Source of the DNA: CBDULQ01 sp965368115
Lineage (GTDB): Bacteria; Pseudomonadota; Gammaproteobacteria; SZUA-229
Assembly: GCA_965368115.1 (NCBI GenBank)
Contig: CBDULQ010000013.1
Location: 1 to 26,930 of the forward strand
Direction of reading: 5' to 3'
Length of the DNA: 26,930 nt
Under the pieces are notes generated by a model. The model made no database searches. It saw only the letters and a program-made list of their open reading frames with translations, and was not told the DNA's origin. Position 1 is the stretch's first letter. Every line of letters starts with the position of its first letter. Positions 9,466 through 16,926 of this stretch are shown one piece after another. The translations under genes and the position numbers were made by a program.

Positions 9466-9677
9466 GCGCCGAACTGGACGATAAACTGGTCGACATGGAA
9501 ATCCGTTTCGCTCACCAGCAGGATCACATCGAACAACTGGATCAGGTCATCTATCGTCAGCAACAAACCATCGACAAACTGGAACAACGTGTCGAACAAC
9601 TGGAAAAACGCCTGAAGACCATGACCGATTCCAATATTCTGAAACCGGAAGAAGATTCACCGCCGCCACATTACTAG
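9462..9677 (+). CDS. slyX: SlyX family protein
   Basis: This is a 71-residue soluble protein of unknown function, recognised by its SlyX-like composition and layout. It is almost entirely one coiled coil (MEIRFAHQQDHIEQLDQVIY, then QQQTIDKLEQRVEQLEKRLK) and ends in the typical tail PPPHY. The ATG at 9462 overlaps the cysZ stop by four bases. An open frame extends upstream inside cysZ in another phase, but that part is a shadow and is not coding. Confidence 0.9.
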   Translation: MSAELDDKLVDMEIRFAHQQDHIEQLDQVIYRQQQTIDKLEQRVEQLEKRLKTMTDSNILKPEEDSPPPHY

Positions 9678-9693
9678 GTCAGCACAGAACAGC

Positions 9694-10950
9694 ATGCAGA
9701 TCCATCAGAAAACAGAACCGCAACAGTCCAATAGTGTATGGGGACAGCTGACCGCTGCACCGCATCGCATTATGTTTTTTTCCGGCGCCCTGCAACTGGT
9801 GATTCCGGTTATTCTCTGGGCCATCGAACTGATCGGTCGTTATACCCAGTTGTGGTCGACACTGGATACACTGGTACCCACCACATGGGCACACGGCTTC
9901 GTGATGATTTACGGTGTGTTCATCTTTTTCATCTACGGTTTCCTGATGACCACCTATCCACGCTGGATGAACGGCCCACTGGTGATGCGTGAGGCTTATA
10001 CCAGCGCCGCCATCTGGTTGAATGTCGGGCTGTGGATGTTCGAGATCGGCATTTTCTTTTCCACCTCACTGACCTTCAGCGGACTGGGCATTTTTCTGTT
10101 CGGCTGGTTACTGGGACAGTTCAGTCTGTTCCGGGTTTATCAAAGCGCACCGACTCGCGACAAAACCTACGAAACCCTGCTCAATATCGCACTGCTTGGC
10201 GGCATGAGCGGTGTCGGCAGTTTCCTCGGCTGGGTCATGACGGATGACTGGCTGTATGTGATATATGCCCTGAATGCAGGTATCTGGCTATTTCTGATTC
10301 CGGTTCTGTTCACCGTCAGCCATCGCATGATTCCCTTTTTCAGCAGCAACGTGATCGAGGACTACAGCGTGTTCCAGCCACGCTGGAGTCTTGTGCTGAT
10401 GTTGACCGGTTGCGTGATTCATCTGCTACTCCAGCTGAATTACCTGATCGAATGGCTGTTTGTCGTCGATCTACCCATGGCGCTGGTGGCCTGGTATCAC
10501 AGTTATCGCTGGGGATTACGCCGCAGCCTGGATAACAAACTGCTTGCCGTATTGCATATCGGTTTTGTCTGGCTGGGCATCGGTCTTGCCCTGTTCAGCG
10601 TGCAAAGCCTTTACCTGCAATTCAACGCTGCATTGATTCTCGGCAAGGCGCCCTTGCATGCCATTACCATCGGTTTTGTTTCGTCCATGCTGATTGCCAT
10701 GGCGTCACGCGTCACCCTGGGACATTCCGGCCGCGCCCTGCATCTGGACAGGCTGTCCTGGTGGCTGTTTATCGGTTTGCAGGTCACCGCCACACTGCGC
10801 GTGCTGGCGGATATTAATTCGGTGAGTTCACTGGCCGGGCTGAGCCTGAATGTGCTTGCCGCACTCACCTGGGTGCTGGTGCTCGGCACCTGGGTAATAC
10901 GGTTTGCCCCGATTTATTTACGTGCCCGTATCGATGGCAAACCGGGTTAA
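9694..10950 (+). CDS. nnrS: NnrS family heme/NO-response membrane protein
   Basis: NnrS proteins are polytopic heme- and copper-containing membrane proteins that protect against nitrosative stress and occur in NO regulons. The 418-residue product has about 12 hydrophobic helices. It carries the family landmarks: HRIMFFSGALQLV near the N terminus, WAHGFVMIYGVFIFFIYGF, SHRMIPFFSSNVI around residue 210, and HAITIGFVSSMLIAMASRVT with LGHSGRAL around 325-350. The conserved histidines in these motifs are the likely heme ligands. It starts 16 bp after slyX and is followed after 3 bp by the VOC gene. I found no FNR-type site directly upstream, unlike the other nitrogen-oxide operons here, so it may be read from the cysZ-slyX transcript. 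Confidence 0.93.
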   Translation: MQIHQKTEPQQSNSVWGQLTAAPHRIMFFSGALQLVIPVILWAIELIGRYTQLWSTLDTLVPTTWAHGFVMIYGVFIFFIYGFLMTTYPRWMNGPLVMREAYTSAAIWLNVGLWMFEIGIFFSTSLTFSGLGIFLFGWLLGQFSLFRVYQSAPTRDKTYETLLNIALLGGMSGVGSFLGWVMTDDWLYVIYALNAGIWLFLIPVLFTVSHRMIPFFSSNVIEDYSVFQPRWSLVLMLTGCVIHLLLQLNYLIEWLFVVDLPMALVAWYHSYRWGLRRSLDNKLLAVLHIGFVWLGIGLALFSVQSLYLQFNAALILGKAPLHAITIGFVSSMLIAMASRVTLGHSGRALHLDRLSWWLFIGLQVTATLRVLADINSVSSLAGLSLNVLAALTWVLVLGTWVIRFAPIYLRARIDGKPG

Positions 10951-10953
10951 TGT

Positions 10954-11391
10954 ATGGGTATCCAGCCGTTTCACCTCGCCATCCAGGTGCGCAATATCGA
11001 AGAAGCGCGGCGCTTTTATAGCGGACTGCTGGGCTGCAGCGAAGGACGTAGTGCTGCACACTGGGTGGACTTCAATCTGTACGGTCATCAGCTGGTCTGC
11101 CATCTGAATCCACAGCTGGGTGAGCAGGGCCGCATCGAATCACTCTACAACCCGGTCGACGGACATGGCGTACCTGTGCCGCATTTCGGTGTGGTACTGA
11201 ACATGGATGACTGGCAACGACTGGCCGATCGCCTGACCGCAGCCGGCGTCGAGTTTATCATCGAGCCTTATGTTCGATTCCTCGGACAGCCCGGCGAACA
11301 GGCCACCCTGTTCCTGCTCGACCCCAGTGGCAATGCACTTGAATTCAAGGCTTTCGGAAATATCGAACAACAATTGTTCGCGGTTGAGTGA
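10954..11391 (+). CDS. VOC-fold metalloprotein (glyoxalase/dioxygenase superfamily)
   Basis: The 145-residue protein has the paired beta-alpha-beta-beta-beta modules of the vicinal oxygen chelate fold. The opening motif FHLAIQVRNIEEARRFYSGL is typical. Candidate metal ligands are H7, H77 (VPHFGVVL) and E130 (PSGNALEFKAF), which match the usual two-His-one-Glu set, so it is probably an active metalloenzyme or metal-binding protein. The substrate is unknown. It follows nnrS by 3 bp and is very likely cotranscribed with it. No clear ribosome-binding site is visible, which suggests translational coupling to nnrS. Confidence 0.88.
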   Translation: MGIQPFHLAIQVRNIEEARRFYSGLLGCSEGRSAAHWVDFNLYGHQLVCHLNPQLGEQGRIESLYNPVDGHGVPVPHFGVVLNMDDWQRLADRLTAAGVEFIIEPYVRFLGQPGEQATLFLLDPSGNALEFKAFGNIEQQLFAVE

Positions 11392-11708
11392 ACCGAGAAA
11401 AATACGTCCCTGTACCCTTTCCTGAAAGACAAGTGATTGCGCTGATTCATACGAGACTCTCTTTTCTGTTCAGTCGTTTTTATCAGGCAAAAAGATCTAC
11501 GTTATGAATCCAGCGCAGGGGTATTTATAAGCGGCTCAGATGACGCGCACATAAAACCCGTTTGACAGCTGGATGAATTCTACAGCCCGACACATTTCGC
11601 GCCCGCGACCATTTCATGACACAAATCATGACCATAGAATGATTTTTTCATCTAAGGTTTAAAAAACGCTATTATGGTCGTGTTACAAACCACGGATTAG
11701 CGCTCCAG
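11392..11708. promoter_or_regulatory. 317-bp non-coding region upstream of the Na/Pi transporter
   Basis: No convincing gene or RNA is visible here. Two ATGAC-type half-sites, ATGACAC at 11616-11622 and ATGACCA at 11628-11634, repeat with a 12-bp period. They can also be read as the dyad TCATGA-N6-TCATGA (11614-11631). TATTAT at 11670-11675, 34 bp before the gene, could be a -10 with a poor -35 (TTCATC, 11647-11652). The tandem sites resemble the reverse strand of a Pho box, though the true Pho box period is 11 bp. Confidence 0.35.
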
Positions 11709-13310
11709 ATGACAACCCTGTTTCAGGCCATCGGCGGCCTCGGCCTGTTTCTGCTCGGCATGGTGATCATGACCGACGCCCTGCACGCATTGACCGGCAA
11801 AGCGGTGCGCGGTGCCCTGATGCGTTTTACCCGCAGTCCCTACTCCGGTGCCGTTACCGGCGCCACGGCCACCGCCGTTCTACAATCATCCAGTGCCACC
11901 ACCGTGGCCGCAGTCGGTTTCGTCGGCGCGGGCCTGATCAGTTTTCCGGAATCACTGGGCATCATCTTCGGCGCCAACATCGGCACCACGTTAAAAGGCT
12001 GGATGGTTGCCCTGCTCGGTTTCAAATTTCAGCTGGATATTTTTCTATTGCCGCTGATTTTTGTCGGCGCCCTGTTGCGCCTGTTCGGTCACCGGCAACT
12101 GCGTAACGGCGGCATGGCGCTGGCCGGATTCGCGCTCATTTTTGTTGGCATTGCCGCTATGCAGGAAGGCATGAGCGGATTACAGGACAGCATCACACCC
12201 TATATGTTTTCCGCCGACACGGTCTGGGGCCGACTCAAGTTGCTGTTGCTCGGTGTGCTGTTTACCCTGCTCACCCAGTCGTCCAGTGCCGGCGTCGCGG
12301 TGGCACTAACCGCGGTGTACACCGGCTCCATCAATTTCCAGCAGGCCGCCGCTCTGGTCATCGGCATGGATGTGGGCACCACCGTCACCGCCGCCATGGC
12401 GACTATTGGCGGCTCGGTCGCTGCACGACGCACCGGGTTTTCTCACGTCATTTATAACCTGCTCACCGGTGTGATGGCGTTTATGTTACTGACACCATTT
12501 ACCCTGCTACTGGAAACAGCCTGGCCGAACTTTTTACAACAACAGGCGGAAGTTGCACTGGTCGCGTTTCATTCCAGTTTCAATATACTCGGCGTACTGT
12601 TGATTCTGCCGTTTACCAACGCCTTTACGCGCATGATGCAACGGCTGATTCCGGACCAGGCCGATACTTACACGCGTAGTCTGGATCGCAAACTACTGGT
12701 GGAACCGGACCTGGCCATCAACGCGGTACAGACCGCCATTCATGCGGAACTGCTGGCGCTACTCAAACAATTGCGCGCGATGCTGGATCGCGGTCATGAA
12801 CGCACGCTGGTGAATCTGCCGGCCCTGCAACTGGCGCTCAACGAAACCCATGCCTATGCCGACCAGATTCACCTGGACAAGGCGCAACAACCGGGCTGGC
12901 AAACCCTGATGGCGATTTTTCATTCACTGGATCATCTACAACGTCTCCACGAACGATGCGACGAAGATATGGACCGTGCCAGAGCGGCCATGCACACCCG
13001 GGAGCTGGTCGACCAGGTCGGGCTGTTTGCAGACAAGCTGGAGCGGATGATCGACGATATCGAGAATAATCGCTGGCAGGAAGCCCAGGAGGATGCCGCA
13101 CAAATCGTGGAACAGTTCGCTGCCCAGGCCGACGATTTACGCAACAGCATCATGAGTCAACTGGCGGAGGGCAACATCGACGTTGATCAGAGCACCAGCA
13201 GCCTGCAGGCAATACGCTGGCTAAACCGGGTCAGTGCCCACGTGCAACGCGTCATCTATCATCAGGCAAGGGTGCAGGGTATGCTCATCAGCGGCAGTCA
13301 TCAGTCATGA
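11709..13310 (+). CDS. Na/Pi-cotransporter family protein with PhoU-like tail
   Basis: The protein should be an inner-membrane sodium-coupled phosphate (or related anion) transporter. It has 533 residues. The N-terminal half (about 1-310) is hydrophobic and has the two inverted QSSS signature repeats of the NaPi-II family at 59-62 (VLQSSSATT) and 190-193 (LTQSSSAGV). The C-terminal 200 residues are charged and helical, as in PhoU-like domains fused to such transporters. The start at 11709 fits the first hydrophobic helix, although the upstream ribosome-binding site is weak. It is flanked by NO-metabolism genes on both sides but has its own leader, so it may not belong to their regulon. Gene names such as nptA or yjbB are used for relatives. 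Confidence 0.9.
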   Translation: MTTLFQAIGGLGLFLLGMVIMTDALHALTGKAVRGALMRFTRSPYSGAVTGATATAVLQSSSATTVAAVGFVGAGLISFPESLGIIFGANIGTTLKGWMVALLGFKFQLDIFLLPLIFVGALLRLFGHRQLRNGGMALAGFALIFVGIAAMQEGMSGLQDSITPYMFSADTVWGRLKLLLLGVLFTLLTQSSSAGVAVALTAVYTGSINFQQAAALVIGMDVGTTVTAAMATIGGSVAARRTGFSHVIYNLLTGVMAFMLLTPFTLLLETAWPNFLQQQAEVALVAFHSSFNILGVLLILPFTNAFTRMMQRLIPDQADTYTRSLDRKLLVEPDLAINAVQTAIHAELLALLKQLRAMLDRGHERTLVNLPALQLALNETHAYADQIHLDKAQQPGWQTLMAIFHSLDHLQRLHERCDEDMDRARAAMHTRELVDQVGLFADKLERMIDDIENNRWQEAQEDAAQIVEQFAAQADDLRNSIMSQLAEGNIDVDQSTSSLQAIRWLNRVSAHVQRVIYHQARVQGMLISGSHQS

Positions 13311-13337
13311 ATACATTGCGGGATGATTCGATGATAC

Positions 13338-13526
13338 TTATCTCGGTAGCCACAGTATCATTATCGTAACCAGCACCACGAGAGCAGAAAACCACAGCAT
13401 GAACCGCTGACGTTTTCTCTGTGAATCACCTCGACGTTGATAATGTGATGGTTTTCCGCAATGCGGACAATACTCGACACCATCGTCAATCAACTCCCCA
13501 CAGTACATGCAATTCACTTCATTCAT
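13338..13526 (-). CDS. Zinc-ribbon membrane microprotein
   Basis: A 62-residue protein encoded on the minus strand between the convergent phosphate transporter and the divergent norC. Four cysteines in two pairs (C6-x2-C9 and C20-x2-C23, with sequence CPHCGKPS) form a classic zinc ribbon. A basic linker (RRGDSQRKRQR) leads to one C-terminal membrane helix (about residues 43-60), so the zinc ribbon is probably cytoplasmic. Its function is unknown. Its start lies 67 bp from the FNR-type dyad at 13593-13606, which sits almost midway between this gene and norC, so the two may be co-regulated. The gene is supported by the intact motif order rather than by length. Confidence 0.75.
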   Translation of the reverse strand: MNEVNCMYCGELIDDGVEYCPHCGKPSHYQRRGDSQRKRQRFMLWFSALVVLVTIMILWLPR

Positions 13527-13592
13527 CAGGGTTTCCCGTCGAGCGGCTTATTCAATGCCTGTTCAGGCTAGTTCATTCGCCATTTTTGCTGA

Positions 13593-13606
13593 TTGACCAA
13601 GGTCAA
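13593..13606. promoter_or_regulatory. FNR/DNR-type site upstream of norC
   Basis: TTGACCAAGGTCAA is a perfect dyad of the form TTGAC-N4-GTCAA, as recognised by FNR, DNR and NNR regulators. It lies 63 bp before the norC ATG. TAAATA at 13631-13636 is a fair -10, and it would place the site centre about 41-44 bp before the transcription start, the class II activator position. The same dyad faces the zinc-ribbon gene on the other strand. Confidence 0.8.
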
Positions 13607-13669
13607 GGAGGTGGCATCCCCCGCCGTGCGTAAATACGCTCATCATTCCATCCAACGAGGGTAGCGCAC

Positions 13670-14104
13670 ATGAGTGGAGCATTTACCAAAACCACCGCGA
13701 GGAACATCTTCTATGGCGGTAGTGTGTTTTTCTTCCTGCTTTTTCTGGCACTGACTTTCGACACCATGGGCAGTTTGCCGGATCGAGATCACCGGGAAAA
13801 TATCACGCCACAGGTCGTGCTCGGTAAAAAAGTATGGGAAGACCATAACTGCATTGGCTGTCACACCCTGATGGGCGAAGGCGCCTACTTCGCACCGGAA
13901 CTGGGTAATGTGTACAACCGATTCGGCGACAGCAAGGAAGCGATTATGGCATTCATCCGCAGCCGACCGCCGGAAGGCATTCCGGGGCGTCGCAGTATGC
14001 CGCAATTCAACCTGACGGACGAAGAACTGGAAGCGGTTGCCGAATTTCTGAAGTGGACGTCCGAAATCGACGACGCCAACTGGCCACCCAACATTCAAGG
14101 TTAA
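13670..14104 (+). CDS. norC: Nitric oxide reductase subunit C (cytochrome c)
   Basis: NorC is the membrane-anchored monoheme cytochrome c that passes electrons to NorB in cytochrome-c-dependent NO reductase. The 144-residue protein has one N-terminal membrane helix (about 13-30) and then a periplasmic domain. The heme is attached at C61-I-G-C64-H65, and M110 in RRSMPQFN is the likely sixth ligand. Length and motif order match the family. GAGG about 9 bases upstream supports the ATG at 13670. It is followed after 10 bp by norB and preceded by the FNR-type site. Confidence 0.97.
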   Translation: MSGAFTKTTARNIFYGGSVFFFLLFLALTFDTMGSLPDRDHRENITPQVVLGKKVWEDHNCIGCHTLMGEGAYFAPELGNVYNRFGDSKEAIMAFIRSRPPEGIPGRRSMPQFNLTDEELEAVAEFLKWTSEIDDANWPPNIQG

Positions 14105-14114
14105 GGAGCGCATC

Positions 14115-15494
14115 ATGCAATATTCATCTCAAGCTGTGGCTAAGCCCTATTTCATTGCAGCGATTGCCCTCTTCGTTGCGCAGATCCTGTTCGGACTCGT
14201 CATGGGTCTACAGTATGTGATCGGTGATTTTCTGTTCCCGGAAATCCCCTTCAACGTCGCGCGCATGGTGCATACCAATGCATTGATCGTCTGGTTACTG
14301 TTCGGTTTCATGGGTTCGGCCTATTACCTGATTCCCGAAGAAGCGGAAACCGAGCTGCACAGCCCGAAACTGGCCATTGCCCTGTTCTGGATTTTTCTGG
14401 TCGCCGTCGCACTGACCGTCGCCGGTTATCTGTTACTGAATTATTCAACACTGGCCAAAGTCACCGGTAACGATTTATTACCCACCATGGGCCGGGAATT
14501 TCTCGAGCAGCCGACGATTACCAAGATCGGTATCGTCATCGTTGCACTGGGTTTTCTCTACAACGTGGGCATGACCGTACTCAAGGGCCGCAAGACCACC
14601 ATCAACCTGGTGTTGATGCTGGGCCTGATCGGACTCGCCGTGTTCTTCCTGTTCTCCTTCTACAACCCGAGTAATCTGGTGCTGGATAAATACTACTGGT
14701 GGTGGGTTGTGCATCTGTGGGTGGAAGGCGTGTGGGAACTCATCCTCGGCGCAATTCTCGCCTTCGTACTGATCAAGACTACAGGCGTGGACCGGGAAGT
14801 GATCGAGAAATGGTTGTACATCATCATCGCCATGACCCTGATCACCGGCATCATCGGCACCGGTCACCATTTCTACTGGATCGGCACACCGGAATACTGG
14901 CAGATGCTGGGTTCCATATTCTCCGCACTGGAACCGATTCCGTTTTTCATGATGACCCTGTTCGCCTTCAACATGGTGAACCGTCGCCGTCGCGATCATC
15001 CCAACAAGGCCGCCGTATTGTGGGCACTGGGTACCGGCGTCATGGCCTTTCTCGGTGCGGGCGTGTGGGGCTTTCTGCATACCCTGGCACCGGTGAACTA
15101 TTACACCCATGGCAGCCAGATCACCGCAGCACACGGACACATGGCGTTTTACGGCGCTTACGTGATGATCGTCATCACCATGATCTCCTACGCCATGCCG
15201 CTGATGCGCGGACGCAAGCAGGCCAACAGCAACGCCTCACAGGTAATGGAAATGTGGAGCTTCTGGCTGATGACTGTATCCATGGTGTTCATCACCCTGT
15301 TCCTGACCGGCGCCGGCATCCTGCAGGTCTGGTTACAACGTTACAGCGATACACCACAAGCCTTCATGGTGGTGCAGGACAAAATCGCCCTGTTCTACTG
15401 GATGCGCGAAGTCGCCGGCGTGATCTTCCTGATCGGCCTGGTGGTGTACATCATCAGCTTCTTCATCAAAGGCGAAGAAGCCACGGTGAACTGA
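14115..15494 (+). CDS. norB: Nitric oxide reductase subunit B
   Basis: NorB is the catalytic membrane subunit that reduces two NO to N2O at a heme b3/non-heme iron centre. The 459-residue protein has about 12 membrane helices and all expected ligands. H53 (RMVHTNALIVW) and H342 can ligate heme b, and H340 (AAHGHMAFYG) can ligate heme b3. H200, H251 and H252 (GHHFYW) can bind the FeB iron, with the family glutamates E204 and E208 in HLWVEGVWEL. It is the short, NorC-dependent form, because it lacks the N-terminal extension of quinol-oxidising qNOR. AAGGAG six bases upstream is a strong ribosome-binding site. Confidence 0.98.
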   Translation: MQYSSQAVAKPYFIAAIALFVAQILFGLVMGLQYVIGDFLFPEIPFNVARMVHTNALIVWLLFGFMGSAYYLIPEEAETELHSPKLAIALFWIFLVAVALTVAGYLLLNYSTLAKVTGNDLLPTMGREFLEQPTITKIGIVIVALGFLYNVGMTVLKGRKTTINLVLMLGLIGLAVFFLFSFYNPSNLVLDKYYWWWVVHLWVEGVWELILGAILAFVLIKTTGVDREVIEKWLYIIIAMTLITGIIGTGHHFYWIGTPEYWQMLGSIFSALEPIPFFMMTLFAFNMVNRRRRDHPNKAAVLWALGTGVMAFLGAGVWGFLHTLAPVNYYTHGSQITAAHGHMAFYGAYVMIVITMISYAMPLMRGRKQANSNASQVMEMWSFWLMTVSMVFITLFLTGAGILQVWLQRYSDTPQAFMVVQDKIALFYWMREVAGVIFLIGLVVYIISFFIKGEEATVN

Positions 15495-15501
15495 GCGAGC
15501 C

Positions 15502-15562
15502 GCCCGGATGACCGACAAACACGTTAATCATCTCCTCAATCGTCAATGTCGGTTATCCGGGC
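15502..15562. terminator. Long stem-loop just after norB
   Basis: A 16-bp imperfect stem (15502-15517 with 15547-15562, one mismatch) encloses a 29-base loop and begins 7 bases after the norB stop. No T-run follows, so a Rho-independent terminator is not proven. It may instead protect the 3' end of norCB mRNA or reduce read-through into norQ. Confidence 0.5.
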
Positions 15563-15615
15563 ACCCTTCAATAATGCAATGCTTATCGAATACTGTACCA
15601 AGGAGGCGTGACACC

Positions 15616-15665
15616 CATCCGCCGGCCACGCATAACTACTCTGCCTCCCTGCGGGCCGGTGGATG
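15616..15665. other. Second stem-loop upstream of norQ
   Basis: CATCCGCCGGCC (15616-15627) pairs with GGCCGGTGGATG (15654-15665), a 12-bp stem with one mismatch around a 26-base loop. It ends 51 bp before the norQ ATG. It could lie in the norQ leader and act as an RNA processing or translational element. The rest of the 222-bp gap from norB to norQ shows no FNR-type site. Confidence 0.4.
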
Positions 15666-15716
15666 AGGACACGAGACAGAACCTCTCACCCACTGAGTCA
15701 AACTTCGGAGCCCCCT

Positions 15717-16538
15717 ATGAAACCTCAGGCTGATATTTCTTCCATCAGAACAGACGACGAACTGCCCTGGTATCTTCCACAGGGCAGGGAAATCGAACTG
15801 TTCCAGCATGCTTACCGCAATCGCTTGCCGTTATTGATCAAGGGACCAACCGGATGCGGCAAGACCCGTTTCATTACGCATATGGCACAACGTCTTGGCC
15901 GACCGTTGTATACCGTATCCTGCCATGACGATCTCACCGCGGCTGACCTGATCGGCCGTCACCTGATCGGTGACGGTGCCACCTACTGGAACGACGGCCC
16001 ACTGACCCGTGCCGTGCGCGAAGGCGCGATCTGTTATCTGGATGAAGTCGTTGAAGCACGCAAGGACACCACGGTGGTGATTCATCCGCTGAGCGACGAT
16101 CGCCGCATCCTGCCGATCGAGCGTACCGGTGAACTGCTGCAGGCGCCGCCGGAGTTCATGCTGATCGTTTCTTACAACCCGGGTTACCAGAACCTGCTCA
16201 AGGGCATGAAGCCCAGCACCCGACAACGCTTTGTTGCATTGCGTTTTGATTTTCCCGAACCGGAGCAGGAAAAACGTATTCTGATCGGTGAAACCGGTAT
16301 CGATGAAGCCCTGGCTGAACGCCTGGTGACCCTGGCCGGCGCACTGCGCGCACTGAAAGATCACGATCTTGAAGAGGCCGCATCGACACGCCTGCTGGTG
16401 TACGGTATTCGCCTGATCCAGTCCGGCTTCGATCCACTCGAAGCCTGTCGTAGCGCGCTGGTCGAACCGCTAACCGATGACCTTGAAACAGCCGATGCGC
16501 TGATGGATGTGGTCCATGCCAGTCTCGGACAACAATGA
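15717..16538 (+). CDS. norQ: NorQ, MoxR-type AAA+ ATPase for NO reductase activation
   Basis: NorQ works with NorD as an ATP-driven chaperone that inserts or activates the non-heme iron of NorB; the related CbbQ-CbbO pair activates Rubisco. The 273-residue protein has Walker A GPTGCGKT at 43-50, Walker B ICYLDE at 105-110, and the family segments SCHDDLTAADLIGRHLI and SYNPGYQNLLKGMKPSTRQR. The ATG at 15717 is chosen because GGAG lies 6 bases upstream. An in-frame ATG at 15663 would add 18 polar residues without a ribosome-binding site. The long gap with two stem-loops separates it from norB. Confidence 0.96.
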   Translation: MKPQADISSIRTDDELPWYLPQGREIELFQHAYRNRLPLLIKGPTGCGKTRFITHMAQRLGRPLYTVSCHDDLTAADLIGRHLIGDGATYWNDGPLTRAVREGAICYLDEVVEARKDTTVVIHPLSDDRRILPIERTGELLQAPPEFMLIVSYNPGYQNLLKGMKPSTRQRFVALRFDFPEPEQEKRILIGETGIDEALAERLVTLAGALRALKDHDLEEAASTRLLVYGIRLIQSGFDPLEACRSALVEPLTDDLETADALMDVVHASLGQQ

Positions 16539-16926
16539 AACAGCGGCGGACATCCATATCGCGGTAATCGCCGAAGCCCTCTACCTGATCAACCTGTTGC
16601 TGGTACCGGGGCTGGCGTTCCTGATATTGATCGTCCTTTATCGCAGGCATATTCGACACTGCAGTATGATCTGCCGGTGTCATCTGCGACAGACCCTGGT
16701 CGCCAGCATCTGGGCCGGCGTGCTGATTACAACAGTGACCGGTGTCATCCTGTTGTGGGGTGACTATCGTGAACCCTGGACCTGGGTCGTGTTGATCATC
16801 TACTTCGTCACCATTCATGCCACCCTGGTATTGCTGGGCGTGGTGGGACTGGCCAGAGCACAATCGGGCAAACATTATCATTATCCATTGATCGGTCCAG
16901 CCTGTCCCTTGCAGGTATCATCATGA
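16516..16926 (+). CDS. Small three-helix membrane protein between norQ and norD
   Basis: I do not recognise a named family. The product has about 136 residues and three clear membrane segments: ALYLINLLLVPGLAFLILIV (about 20-42), then TLVASIWAGVLITTVTGVIL, then WVVLIIYFVTIHATLVLLGV. The short loop between the first two helices is rich in H, R and C (RRHIRHCSMICRCHLR). That could bind a metal or heme, but this is inference. The gene overlaps the end of norQ by 23 bp and the start of the next gene by 4 bp, so it is firmly within the operon. ATG 16516 has a weak GGATG upstream; ATG 16507 would add three residues. It is not NorE or NorF by length and helix pattern. Confidence 0.75.
   Translation: MPVSDNNETAADIHIAVIAEALYLINLLLVPGLAFLILIVLYRRHIRHCSMICRCHLRQTLVASIWAGVLITTVTGVILLWGDYREPWTWVVLIIYFVTIHATLVLLGVVGLARAQSGKHYHYPLIGPACPLQVSS

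Noticed and set aside
11562..11590. TTGACA hexamer at 11562-11567 as a -35 box
   Set aside because: No acceptable -10 hexamer follows at 15-19 bp, so it was not called as a promoter.
13331..13361. Dyad ATGATAC...GTATCAT as a bidirectional terminator between the Na/Pi and zinc-ribbon genes
   Set aside because: The arms are only 7 bp and AT-rich with a 17-base loop, and the right arm lies inside the coding end of the zinc-ribbon gene. Too weak to call.
14478..15140. Minus-strand open frame of 220 codons opposite norB
   Set aside because: It is antisense to the most conserved part of NorB. The H/D/Q-rich sequence is typical of a reverse-complemented membrane gene.
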